The position numbers and the translations under genes are program-made. Positions 16,746 to 24,592 of a DNA stretch of 64,000 nt are shown piece after piece. Position 1 is the stretch's first letter. Every line of letters begins with the position of its first letter. The notes under the pieces are model-generated. The model did no database searches and had not been told where the DNA came from. It was given only the letters and a program-made list of their open reading frames with translations. The stretch comes from Geodermatophilus sp. DSM 45219 (GTDB taxonomy: Bacteria; Actinomycetota; Actinomycetes; Mycobacteriales; Geodermatophilaceae), in NCBI RefSeq assembly GCF_900104025.1, contig NZ_FNIQ01000006.1, positions 124,001 through 188,000 on the forward strand, read 5' to 3'.

Positions 16746-16761
16746 GCGCCACCCCGTCCGG

Positions 16762-16792
16762 CGGCGCTCCTCCCCACGCGGGAGGGGCGCCG
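16762..16792 (+). terminator. hairpin after the liv operon
   Basis: Arms 16762-16774 and 16780-16792 form a 13-bp stem with one G-U-type mismatch around CACGC. It lies 17 bp after the binding-protein stop. No U-tract follows, as is common in high-GC actinobacteria. It probably ends or attenuates the liv transcript before the thiolase gene. Confidence 0.6.
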
Positions 16793-16858
16793 TCGGCGCG
16801 TCCGGGCCGCCGAGGGGCAGACTCAGCCCTGCTGTCGGCGACGAACGAGGAGGACCCC

Positions 16859-18070
16859 GTGCGCGATGCGGTCATCTGCGAGCCCCTGCGGACCCCGGTG
16901 GGCGGCTTCGGCGGCTCCCTGCGCGACGTCCCGGTGCAGGACCTCGCCTCCACCGTCATCCGGGCACTGCTCGAGCGCACCGGCCTGCCGCCGGAGTCGG
17001 TGGACGACGTCCTGCTCGGGCACTGCTACCCGACCATGGACGCCCCGGCGCTCGGCCGTGTCGCCGCGCTGGACGCCGGCCTGCCGGTGACCGCCGCCGG
17101 CATCCAGCTCGACCGCCGCTGCGGCTCGGGCCTGCAGGCGGTGCTGTACGCGTCGATGCAGGTGCAGACCGGCGCCTCCGACGTCGTCCTGGCCGGTGGG
17201 GCCGAGTCGATGAGCAACGCGCCGTTCTACTCCACCGCCATGCGCTGGGGCGTCAAGCCCGGGCCGGGTGTGCTGCTGCAGGACGGCCTGGCCCGCGGCC
17301 GGGTGACCGCCGGCGGACAGCACCACCCGGTGCCCGGCGGCATGCTGGAGACGGCGGAGAACCTGCGGCGGGAGTACCGGATCGGCCGCGAGGAGCAGGA
17401 CGAGTACGCGGTCCGCAGCCACCAGCGCGCCGCCGCCGCCGCCGAGGCGGGGCGATTCGCCGACGAGATCGTGCCGGTCACGGTGAAGCAGCGGAAGGGC
17501 GAGGTCGTCGTCGACCGCGACGAGCACATCCGCCCCGACTCCAGCGTCGAGACCCTGGCGAAGCTGCGCCCGATCCTCGGCAGGGACGACCCGGAGGCGA
17601 CCGTCACCGCCGGCAACGCCAGCGGGCAGAACGACGGCGCCGCGGTCTGCGTGGTCACCACCCCGGAGAAGGCCGCCGAGCTCGGGCTGCGCCCGCTGGC
17701 GCGGCTGGTGTCCTGGGCGGTGGCCGGCGTCCCGCCGAAGACCATGGGCATCGGCCCGGTGCCGGCCACGGCCAAGGCGCTGGACCTGGCCGGCCTGAAG
17801 CTGTCCGACGTCGACCTGATCGAGCTCAACGAGGCATTCGCCAGCCAGGTGCTCGCCGTCGCCCGCGAGTGGGGCTTCACCGACGCCGACTGGGAGCGGA
17901 CCAACGTCAACGGCTCGGGCATCTCCCTCGGCCACCCGGTGGGCGCCACCGGCGGGCGGATCCTCGCCACGCTGACCCGCGAGATGGCCCGCCGCGAGGC
18001 CCGCTACGGGCTGGAGACGATGTGCATCGGCGGCGGCCAGGGCCTCGCCGCGGTCTTCGAGCGGGCCTGA
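16859..18070 (+). CDS. thiolase (acetyl-CoA C-acetyltransferase)
   Basis: A 403-residue thiolase catalysing the reversible cleavage or condensation of acyl-CoA and acetyl-CoA in the cytoplasm. The acyl-binding Cys88 is in RRCGSGLQA, the general-base His359 in SLGHPVGATGG, and the second Cys389 in MCIGGGQG. The NEAFA motif is present. GTG 16859 is preceded by GAGGAGG at good spacing. It lies 113 bp after the liv operon on the same strand, beyond a hairpin, and is followed by a 3-ketoacyl reductase-type SDR, suggesting a small fatty-acid or beta-ketoacyl-CoA module. Whether it is biosynthetic or degradative cannot be read from sequence. Confidence 0.92.
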   Translation: MRDAVICEPLRTPVGGFGGSLRDVPVQDLASTVIRALLERTGLPPESVDDVLLGHCYPTMDAPALGRVAALDAGLPVTAAGIQLDRRCGSGLQAVLYASMQVQTGASDVVLAGGAESMSNAPFYSTAMRWGVKPGPGVLLQDGLARGRVTAGGQHHPVPGGMLETAENLRREYRIGREEQDEYAVRSHQRAAAAAEAGRFADEIVPVTVKQRKGEVVVDRDEHIRPDSSVETLAKLRPILGRDDPEATVTAGNASGQNDGAAVCVVTTPEKAAELGLRPLARLVSWAVAGVPPKTMGIGPVPATAKALDLAGLKLSDVDLIELNEAFASQVLAVAREWGFTDADWERTNVNGSGISLGHPVGATGGRILATLTREMARREARYGLETMCIGGGQGLAAVFERA

Positions 18071-18071
18071 G

Positions 18072-18097
18072 GAAGGACCCCGTCCTCCTCTCACCCA
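18072..18097 (-). repeat. half copy of the dispersed palindromic repeat
   Basis: GAAGGACCCCGTCCTCCTCT directly follows the thiolase stop. It matches one end of the 57-bp family, and the other half is missing. It lies just before the SDR ribosome-binding site. Confidence 0.5.
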
Positions 18098-18110
18098 GGG
18101 GAGCTGCTGC

Positions 18111-18877
18111 ATGTCCGTGCCCACCGACCGGCAGCGGGTCGCGATCGTCACCGGCGCGGCCCGCGGCATCGGTGCCGCCACCGCGCTGCGGCTGGCGGAG
18201 GACGGGTTCGCGGTCGCGGTCCTCGACCTCGCCGAGGACGACGCGCGCGGCACGGCGCAGCGGATCGAGGCGGCCGGCGGCCGGGCCCTGGCCGTGGGTG
18301 CGGACGTCGGTGACGCCGACCAGGTGCAGGCCGCCGTCCAGCGGGTCGTCGCCGAGCTGGGCCCACCGGTCGTGCTGGTCGACAACGCCGGGGTCACGCG
18401 CGACAACCTGCTGTTCAGGATGACCGACGCCGACTGGGACCTGGTCGTGCACGTGCACCTGCGCGGGTCGTTCCTGATGACCCGCGCGGTGCAGCAGCAC
18501 ATGGTCGAGGCCGGCTGGGGCCGGGTGGTGAACCTGTCGAGCACCTCGGCGCTGGCAACCGCGGGCAGGCCGACTACTCGACCGCCAAGGCCGGGCTGCA
18601 GGGCTTCACCAAGACCCTCGCCGTCGAGCTGGGCAGGTCCGGCGTCACCGCCAACGCCGTCGCCCCGGGGTTCATCGCCACGGACACGACCCGGGCGACC
18701 GCCGAGCGGATCGGCCGCGACTGGGACACCTACGTCGCCGAGCGGGCCGCGGCCATCCCGGTGCAGCGGGCCGGGCAGCCGGCGGACATCGCGCACACGG
18801 TGTCGTCCCTCGTCAGCGAGGGCGCCGGCTTCGTCTCCGGCCAGGTCGTCTACGTCGCCGGCGGGCCTCGCTCATGA
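18111..18877 (+). pseudogene. SDR family 3-oxoacyl reductase, frameshifted
   Basis: The first part, from ATG 18111, encodes a classical short-chain dehydrogenase: the NADP-binding TGAARGIG motif near residue 14, NNAG-like VDNAGVT, and VVNLSS with the active-site Ser. At about 18554 one G appears to be missing. The frame then reads Pro/Arg-rich nonsense, whereas the +2 frame continues perfectly with NRGQADYSTAKAGLQGF (catalytic Tyr and Lys), VAPGFIATD and SGQVVYVAGG, and stops at TGA 18877. Restoring one base gives a normal ~255-residue FabG-like enzyme. It is either a true single-base deletion or a sequencing error in a GC-rich run. A 4-nt purine block GGGG lies 6-8 nt before the ATG. It may have acted with the upstream thiolase. 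Confidence 0.85.
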
Positions 18878-18886
18878 CGTTCCGGG

Positions 18887-18960
18887 CGGCCCCCCTGCAG
18901 GGGCCCGCCGCGAGCCTGCGAGTGGCAGGGGGCAGGGGGCAGGGGGCAGGGGGGTCCTTC
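18887..18960 (+). repeat. diverged palindromic repeat copy with a GGGGGCA tandem run
   Basis: It carries the family's middle part (CGCGAGCCTGCGAG) and the end GGGGTCCTTC. The inner arm is replaced by about four tandem GGGGGCA-like units at 18924-18953. The G-run spacing could support a G-quadruplex on the plus strand. It ends 1 bp from the stop codon of the convergent DUF2254 gene. Confidence 0.6.
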
Positions 18961-18961
18961 G

Positions 18962-20317
18962 TCAGGTCCGCAGCGGCTCCCAGTGGTGGGCCAGCGCCCG
19001 CTCGACGGCGCCGGCCATCCGCCGCACGTCGTCCTCCGTGCGCCCGGCGGGGACCTCTTCGAGGGACTGCCCGGTCAGCGCCGCGCAGTGCCCCCGCACG
19101 GCCTGCCGCTGCCGTTCGGTCCGCGCCTGCCAGCCGGTCTCGGCGAGCAGCGCGAACAGCCGCTCGACGACGGTGGTGTCCTGCCGGCCGTAGCTGCGGA
19201 CCTGGGTGACCGCGAGGTCCAGCAGCGCGGCGTGGTCCCACGACGGGACGAGCAGCCGGGTCAGGCCGTCGTCGCCGGCCACCTGCCGGTGCCAGGTCTC
19301 CCGGGTGCTGAGCTGCCCCATCAGCGCCGAGACGTGCGAGAGGGCGTGCACGGCGGTCGTCGGGTCGTTGATGCCGGGGGACAGGGCGCGCGCGGCGATG
19401 TCGACCAGCTTGCGCAGCCCGTAGCTGGGGTCGGCGGCCGGGGACCGCTCGAAGGAGAGCTCGACGTGCCGCTCGAGCGCCGCCGCCAGCGCCTCGGCGG
19501 GTGGCTCGGCCACCGGGTCGTCGGTCCACACCCAGGCCAGCGGCGTCCCCGCCACGACCGACTCGCCGGGACGGCGGTCCAGCCGCAGCACCGCGCGCTC
19601 CCGCGACAGCAGGGCCAGCAGCGGCTCCTCCGCGGTCTGCACCAGGAACCCGCTGGCGCGGGCGCACACCGGCTGGGCGCGCGCGGGCACTCCCGGCAGC
19701 GGGTCGTCGGGGGAGTCGCCGTCCAGCTGCGCCGTGAGCCGGTCGATCGTCGCGGTGGCCTCCGCGTGGACGTCGCGCATCATCGTCTCGACGCGCAGCT
19801 GGCGGGTCTGGTGGGCCAGGAACGTCACCAGCGCCGCGACCGAGGCGAGGGCGAAGACGAACGCCACGGTCACCGACAGCCGGGGGACGAAGGCCGAGCC
19901 CTCGCCGGAGTCGTCGGCCGACCGCACGCTGCGCAGCACCACGAGCGAGTACACGAAGGTGGCCAGCAGCGTCCCCAAGCACAGCTGGACGATGCGGTCG
20001 CGCACGAAGGTCTGCAGCAGCCGCGGGCTGTACTGGCTGCTGGCCAGCTGCAGCGTCACGATGGTGAGCGAGAACAGCAGCGTCACCACCGAGATGACCG
20101 ACCCGGCGATCGTCGAGAGGATGCCGCGCGCCGCCGACGGGCCGCCCTCGAACACCAGGGCCAGCGGCCGCTCACCGGATGCCTGCAGCAGCTCGTCGAG
20201 CACCGGCAGGCCGATGCCCAGGCCGATCGCCAGCAGGATGGCCGCGGTCGGCAGCGGCCACAGCGCACCGGTGACGGCGTTCCGGATCCGTGAGGGCCGG
20301 TCGTTCCGCGGGGTCAC
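18962..20317 (-). CDS. DUF2254 membrane protein
   Basis: A 451-residue predicted membrane protein. Four hydrophobic helices occupy the first ~170 residues (around 20-40, 62-90, 108-130 and 146-170), with conserved stretches SVISVVTLLFSLTIVTLQLAS and QYSPRLLQTFV that mark DUF2254. The remaining ~280 residues are soluble and contain ALSPGINDPTTAVHAL, another hallmark of the family. GTG 20317 overlaps the TGA of the preceding DUF1206 gene by 4 bp, so the three membrane-protein genes to the right are probably cotranscribed with it. The molecular function of the family is unknown to me. Confidence 0.9.
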   Translation of the reverse strand: MTPRNDRPSRIRNAVTGALWPLPTAAILLAIGLGIGLPVLDELLQASGERPLALVFEGGPSAARGILSTIAGSVISVVTLLFSLTIVTLQLASSQYSPRLLQTFVRDRIVQLCLGTLLATFVYSLVVLRSVRSADDSGEGSAFVPRLSVTVAFVFALASVAALVTFLAHQTRQLRVETMMRDVHAEATATIDRLTAQLDGDSPDDPLPGVPARAQPVCARASGFLVQTAEEPLLALLSRERAVLRLDRRPGESVVAGTPLAWVWTDDPVAEPPAEALAAALERHVELSFERSPAADPSYGLRKLVDIAARALSPGINDPTTAVHALSHVSALMGQLSTRETWHRQVAGDDGLTRLLVPSWDHAALLDLAVTQVRSYGRQDTTVVERLFALLAETGWQARTERQRQAVRGHCAALTGQSLEEVPAGRTEDDVRRMAGAVERALAHHWEPLRT

Positions 20318-21255
20318 GACGACGGGTCCCGGTCCGGGAAGCGGGCGCGGGCCAGGGCGTACACGCCGAACGCGGCGAACCCGGTGGCGACGGCGCCCAG
20401 CAGCCACGGTCCCGCGGTGACCGAGGCGATGGCGGTCATCGCGCCGTCCAGGCCGGTGGCGGTGGAGACGTCGGCGGTGGTGGCCGCCCGCCACAGCAGC
20501 ACCCCGACCAGGCCGAAGGCGATGCCCTTGGCGACGTAGCCGACCCGGCCGAGGGCCTCGATCGCCGGCTCCCAGCGGTCGGGGGCCGCGGGCAGGTCGA
20601 TGTCCTTCATGAAGCCGCCGGTCAGCCCGCGCACCAGCGTGTACAGGCCGACGGCGACCACGCCGGCCGCGACGGCGTACACCAGCAGCGCCCCGCCCCG
20701 GACGTCCAGGGTCTCGTCGGTGAGGTCGCGGAGCCGCTCGTCGGCCTCGTACTCCAGGCCCAGGGCGAACAGCAGCCCGGTGGTCCCGAGGACGCCGTAG
20801 ACGGCGGCCTTGGCCAGGCACTTCACGCAGACGAACGCCGCCCGCCAGCGGTGCTGCGGGTCCAGCAGCCCGTGCCACCACAGCAGCACCTCGCCGGCCT
20901 GCCACAGCGCCAGGGAGAGCATGCCCAGGCCGATCAGCACGAGCAGCACGGTCCCGCCGGGCGTGCCGGCGACCGCCTGCAGCGCGCCGGTCTGGTCGGC
21001 GTCGGTGCGGTCGATGCCGCGGGCCAGCTGCACCGCCAGCCAGCCGATCAGCAGGTGCAGGACGCCGTAGGCGACCAGGCCCACCCGCGCGACGGCCTCG
21101 AGCAGCGGGTGGTCGGTGACCTCGCGGGCGTGCTCGACCAGCCGGTGGACCCGGCCCCCCTGCAGTGGAAGGACCCCGTCCTCCTCACCGTTCGCAGGCT
21201 CACGGCGAGCCTCTGGACGGGGCCACGAGGGGCGTGGGGGAGGGGGGTCTGCCAT
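20314..21255 (-). CDS. DUF1206 membrane protein with repeat-derived N-terminus
   Basis: A 313-residue protein with about six transmembrane helices in three similar pairs, including GLVAYGVLHLLIGWLAVQL and GRVGYVAKGIAFGLVGVLL, the DUF1206 repeat pattern. The start ATG 21255 overlaps the stop of the upstream DUF1206 gene by 1 nt (TGATG). The first ~30 codons are encoded by a copy of the 57-bp dispersed repeat (21168-21224) and read PRPSWPRPEARREP, unlike the N-terminus of the neighbouring paralogue. No other plausible start lies between the repeat and the conserved HLVEHAREV-like region, so the repeat seems to have become coding. The role of DUF1206 is unknown. Confidence 0.82.
   Translation of the reverse strand: MADPPPPRPSWPRPEARREPANGEEDGVLPLQGGRVHRLVEHAREVTDHPLLEAVARVGLVAYGVLHLLIGWLAVQLARGIDRTDADQTGALQAVAGTPGGTVLLVLIGLGMLSLALWQAGEVLLWWHGLLDPQHRWRAAFVCVKCLAKAAVYGVLGTTGLLFALGLEYEADERLRDLTDETLDVRGGALLVYAVAAGVVAVGLYTLVRGLTGGFMKDIDLPAAPDRWEPAIEALGRVGYVAKGIAFGLVGVLLWRAATTADVSTATGLDGAMTAIASVTAGPWLLGAVATGFAAFGVYALARARFPDRDPSS
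21168..21224 (-). repeat. full 57-bp copy of the dispersed palindromic repeat
   Basis: On the minus strand it reads GGCCCCGTCC…GGACGGGGTCCTTC, the same length as the copies at 35523 and 51813. It lies inside the 5' end of the DUF1206 gene, contributing in-frame codons without a stop. Confidence 0.8.
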
Positions 21256-22100
21256 CAGGTCCGCTCGGGGTAGCGGGCCCGGACCAGGCAGAAGGCGCCG
21301 AACGCGGCGATGCCCAGCGCGACGAGGGTGAGCAGCACCTGGCCGAAGGGCACGGACAGGATGCTCCGCAGGGCACCGTCCAGGCCGCTGGCGTCGGCCG
21401 GGTCGAAGGTGGCCGCGGCCCACACCAGCAGTGCGCCGACCAGGCCGAAGGCGATCCCCTTGGCCGGGTAGCCGGCCTGGCCGAGCCGGGTGACCAGGCG
21501 GGTGGCCTTCGCCGGGGCCTCGCGGAGGTCGATCTCCTGCAGGAACCGCTTCGTGAGGCCCTTGTGCACCAGGTAGGCGCCGATGCCGAGGATGACCAGG
21601 CCGATCAGGCCGACCAGCCACCGCCCGGCGGGCCAGCCGAAGATGCCGGCGGCGGCCTGCTGCTGCTGGCCCCCGGACTGCCCGCCGCCCGTGGCGTACC
21701 GGACGGCCAGCACCGCGATCGCCGCGTAGACGACGGCCTTGGCCACCGACTTGACGACCTTGACGGCCGCCTCCTTGCGGGCGTCCCCGTGCGCCGACAG
21801 GCTGCCGCGCCAGCGCAGCGCCTCGGCCGCCTGCCACACCGCGAGCGCCACCATGCCGAGCGCGACCACCCACAGCAGCACCGTGCCGAACGGCTGCTGG
21901 GCCAGGGTGGCCAGCGCGCCGCCCTGGTCTGCCTGCGCCGAGCTGCCGCCCACGCCCCAGGCCAGCTGGACGGCCAGCCAGGCGATGAGCAGGTGCACCA
22001 CGCCGTAGGCGACCAGTCCGATGCGGGCCAGGTGCTCCAAGGTGTCGCTGTTGCCCGCACGGTCCGCGGCACCCGTCGCCCGACCCGTCGTCCCGCCCAT
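21255..22100 (-). CDS. DUF1206 membrane protein (paralogue)
   Basis: A 281-residue paralogue of the downstream protein with the same three two-helix modules (ARIGLVAYGVVHLLIAWLAV, the middle pair around GLIGLVILGIGAYLVHKG, and GQAGYPAKGIAFGLVGALL). A Gly/Gln-rich periplasmic or loop segment (GGGQSGGQQQQAAAG) is found only in this copy. ATG 22100 has an AGGAGG 7 nt upstream, marking the start of the three-gene minus-strand unit with the second DUF1206 and DUF2254. The tandem arrangement and shared architecture indicate local duplication. Confidence 0.9.
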   Translation of the reverse strand: MGGTTGRATGAADRAGNSDTLEHLARIGLVAYGVVHLLIAWLAVQLAWGVGGSSAQADQGGALATLAQQPFGTVLLWVVALGMVALAVWQAAEALRWRGSLSAHGDARKEAAVKVVKSVAKAVVYAAIAVLAVRYATGGGQSGGQQQQAAAGIFGWPAGRWLVGLIGLVILGIGAYLVHKGLTKRFLQEIDLREAPAKATRLVTRLGQAGYPAKGIAFGLVGALLVWAAATFDPADASGLDGALRSILSVPFGQVLLTLVALGIAAFGAFCLVRARYPERT

Positions 22101-22220
22101 GGCCGGTCCTCCTGCTCCCTGCGACCCCCCGTTGGACTCCCGAGCGTGGCACAGCGGCGACCCGCCCGCCCGACGCAGCGTGCGGCCGCCGTCGGCCCGT
22201 GGGGGACACTCGTCGTCGTG

Positions 22221-22838
22221 GTGAGCGGTGCAGCGATGACGGCGGTGGAGCGGACGAGCCCGGAGCAGGCCCGGCGGGCGTGGCCCCGCTGGCTGGCCGG
22301 CGGGGTCGCGCTGGGGGTCCTCGCCGTCGTCGCGGTGTCCTGGGCCGACGGTGGTGCCCGGCTGGTGCTGGGCGCGGCCGGCGTGCTCGCGGCCGGGCGG
22401 GGAGCGCAGCTGGCCGCCGGTGGCAGCCGACCCATCGGGACCGGCGCGGCGCTGGCCGGCGCGGTCGCCGTCGCGGTGGCGCTGACGTCGGCGACCGCGG
22501 CGGGCTGGGTGCTGCTGGCCGCCGTCCCGGTGCTGCTGCTCGCCGGGGCGCTCACGCTGCTGAGCCGCGGCGGAGCGGTGCGCCGTGGCGGGCAGGCCGC
22601 GCTCGTCTGGTGGGCGCTGGTCACCGGGCTGCTCGCCGTCACCGGGGTCCTCGCCGGCTGGGAGCGCGCGGCCGGCGGCGCCACCGTCGTGGCGGCGCTC
22701 GGCCTGGGGCTGCTCGGGGTCGTCCTGGTCGTCGGCGCCACCAGCCTGCGGGCCATCGTCTCGCGGCCCGCGCCGGCGCGGCCCGCGGCGTGCGCCGGCT
22801 GCGCGTGCAGCGCCGGGGGCTGCGGCATCCCGCGCTGA
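22221..22838 (+). CDS. membrane protein with C-terminal cysteine cluster
   Basis: About 205 residues with six hydrophobic segments and almost no polar loops (for example WLAGGVALGVLAVVAVSW and WVLLAAVPVLLLAGALTLL). The C-terminus is striking: after a basic SRPAPARPA linker it ends CAGCACSAGGCGIPR, four Cys in 10 residues, which could bind a metal or be a modification site. I recognise no family. The start is uncertain: GTG 22218, GTG 22221 and ATG 22236 are all in frame, and none has a strong ribosome site. It is divergent from the DUF1206 gene. Confidence 0.6.
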   Translation: MSGAAMTAVERTSPEQARRAWPRWLAGGVALGVLAVVAVSWADGGARLVLGAAGVLAAGRGAQLAAGGSRPIGTGAALAGAVAVAVALTSATAAGWVLLAAVPVLLLAGALTLLSRGGAVRRGGQAALVWWALVTGLLAVTGVLAGWERAAGGATVVAALGLGLLGVVLVVGATSLRAIVSRPAPARPAACAGCACSAGGCGIPR

Positions 22839-22897
22839 CCTCCCGTGGCCGGTTCCGCACCGGTTCACCCCGGACGGAACGGGGCACCTCCGAGGGC

Positions 22898-24523
22898 GTG
22901 ACCGGACACGTCTTCGTCGTCGGGGCGGACCTCCGGCGGCTGGTCTGCGACGACGTCCTGGTGCCCACCGACCGCTCGCTGCGGGTCACCGCCGAGTGGC
23001 GGCAGCTGCTGCCCGGCGACGTCGTCTCGCACGAGGACGCCGACGACCTCTGCCTGGACCTCTGCTGGGGCGGTGACGAGCGGGTGCTCGAGGTGCCCGG
23101 CGGGCGCGCCGGCGATCCGGGACGGGCGCTGTGGCTGGTCGACACCGTCGACCGGCGGTCCCGCGACGCCGACGAGGCGCTGCGCTGGCTGGTCGACGGT
23201 GCCCGGGAGGCACTGGCCGCCGTCGCCCGGCGGGAGGTGCCGACCCCGGTGCAGGGCCGGGCCCGCCGGCTGGTCGCGCTGCCGGCCCTGGGCACCGGCT
23301 GGGGTGGGGCCGCCGGGCAGCGCGGCACCCTGCTGCAGCGGTTGCTGCCGGTGCTGCGCGAGGGCGCCGCCGAGCACGGCCTCGACGTCGCGCTGGTGCT
23401 CCGCGGCCCCAGCGACCTGGCCGCGGCGCAGCGGGTCCGCCGCGGCGAGCCGGACAGCTGGGACCTGCCCGCGCACCTGCGGGAGCTGGCCGAGGACCTC
23501 GGCGAGCGGGCCCGCCGCGGGCAGCTGGCCGCCTTCGTCGGGGCCGGCGTGAGCGCCGCGGCCGGACTGCCCACCTGGGAGCAGCTGCTCGACGAGCTGG
23601 CCGGGCGGTCGGGCCTGGACGACGGGCTCCGGGCGGGGCTGTCCCACCTGCCGGCCCAGGACGCCGCGGCGCTGCTGGCCCGCGAGCTCGGCCGCGAGCA
23701 GCTGGAGGCCTTCGTCGAGGAGCGCTTCGGGCCCGGCCACTACGCGCTGGCGCACGCGCTCATCGCCGACCTGCCGGTGCAGGAGTTCGTCACCACCAAC
23801 TACGACCCGCTGGTCGAGCTGGCCGCCGCCGACATCGGCCGCGACCTGTCGGTGCTGCCCTTCGACGACGCCGTCCCCGGCCGGCCCTGGCTGCTCAAGC
23901 TGCACGGGGACGCCGCGCACCCGGAGAGCATCGTGCTGACCCGTGAGGAGTACCTGCAGTTCGGCGACTCCCGCGCGGCCCTGGCCGGGGTGCTGCACTC
24001 GCTGCTGCTCACCCGGCACGTGCTGTTCGTCGGCACCTCGATGCAGGACGACGACCTGATCCGCATCGCCCACCAGGTGCGCAGCGCCATCCAGGCCCGT
24101 GGCGCGGCACCGCGGCGGCGCAGCGGCACGGTGCTCGCGCTGCGCGAGGACCCGTCCCGCGCCCGGCTGTGGGAGCAGGACGTGCAGACGGTGGCGATCG
24201 CGCCGGCGGACACCCCGTCCGCGGAGGCCGCCCGGCTGCTGGAGGTGCTGCTGGACTGCATCGGCTGCCTGTCCACCCCGCCGACCGGCTACCTGCTCGA
24301 CCCGGCCTACCGCGGCATGCTGTCGGCGGAGGAGCGGACGCTGGCCGACGCGCTCGAGCAGGTGGCGGGCGTGGTGCCCGAGGGGGCGTCGTCCTCGGCG
24401 GTGGAGGAGGTCGCCGCGCTGCTGCGCCGGCTGGGCTCCCGGGGCGCCGCCGCGGGCGGGCCGCCGCCGGACGAGGCCAGCGCCCCGCGCGACGACCGCC
24501 TGCAGCAGCAGCGGCCCGGCTGA
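22898..24523 (+). CDS. SIR2-domain protein with N-terminal macro-like region
   Basis: A 541-residue protein. The second half is a SIR2-like NAD-binding domain: FVGAGVSAAAGLPTW (215-226), TTNYDP with Asn301 and Asp303, and KLHGD with His336, followed by LFVGTSMQDDDL. The first ~200 residues begin VFVVGADLRRLVCDDVLVPT and contain VALPALGTGWGGAAGQRG, a pattern that recalls macro or related ADP-ribose/nucleotide-binding folds. SIR2 domains of this kind act as NADases in several antiphage systems (Thoeris ThsA, DSR) rather than as protein deacylases. No clear defence partner is adjacent. GTG 22898 follows CCGAGGGC. The stop codon touches a copy of the dispersed repeat. Family membership is clear; the biological role is inference. 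Confidence 0.85.
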   Translation: MTGHVFVVGADLRRLVCDDVLVPTDRSLRVTAEWRQLLPGDVVSHEDADDLCLDLCWGGDERVLEVPGGRAGDPGRALWLVDTVDRRSRDADEALRWLVDGAREALAAVARREVPTPVQGRARRLVALPALGTGWGGAAGQRGTLLQRLLPVLREGAAEHGLDVALVLRGPSDLAAAQRVRRGEPDSWDLPAHLRELAEDLGERARRGQLAAFVGAGVSAAAGLPTWEQLLDELAGRSGLDDGLRAGLSHLPAQDAAALLARELGREQLEAFVEERFGPGHYALAHALIADLPVQEFVTTNYDPLVELAAADIGRDLSVLPFDDAVPGRPWLLKLHGDAAHPESIVLTREEYLQFGDSRAALAGVLHSLLLTRHVLFVGTSMQDDDLIRIAHQVRSAIQARGAAPRRRSGTVLALREDPSRARLWEQDVQTVAIAPADTPSAEAARLLEVLLDCIGCLSTPPTGYLLDPAYRGMLSAEERTLADALEQVAGVVPEGASSSAVEEVAALLRRLGSRGAAAGGPPPDEASAPRDDRLQQQRPG

Positions 24524-24581
24524 AAGAGGACCCCGTCCTCCCCACCCTTCGCAGGCTCAGGGCGGGACCCGGGACGGGGCC
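24523..24581 (-). repeat. copy of the dispersed palindromic repeat (59 bp)
   Basis: GAAAGAGGACCCCGTCC begins at the last base of the SIR2 stop codon and the element ends GGACGGGGCC. It is close to the 57-bp copies, with a small insertion near one end. It lies between two same-strand genes, right before the P450 start. Confidence 0.75.
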
Positions 24582-24592
24582 GCGGCAGGACC

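Noticed and set aside
16846-16865. Another copy of the dispersed repeat before the thiolase gene (AGGACCCCGT)
   Set aside because: The match is only 10 bases and is explained by the ribosome-binding site next to the GTG start; no further family sequence follows.
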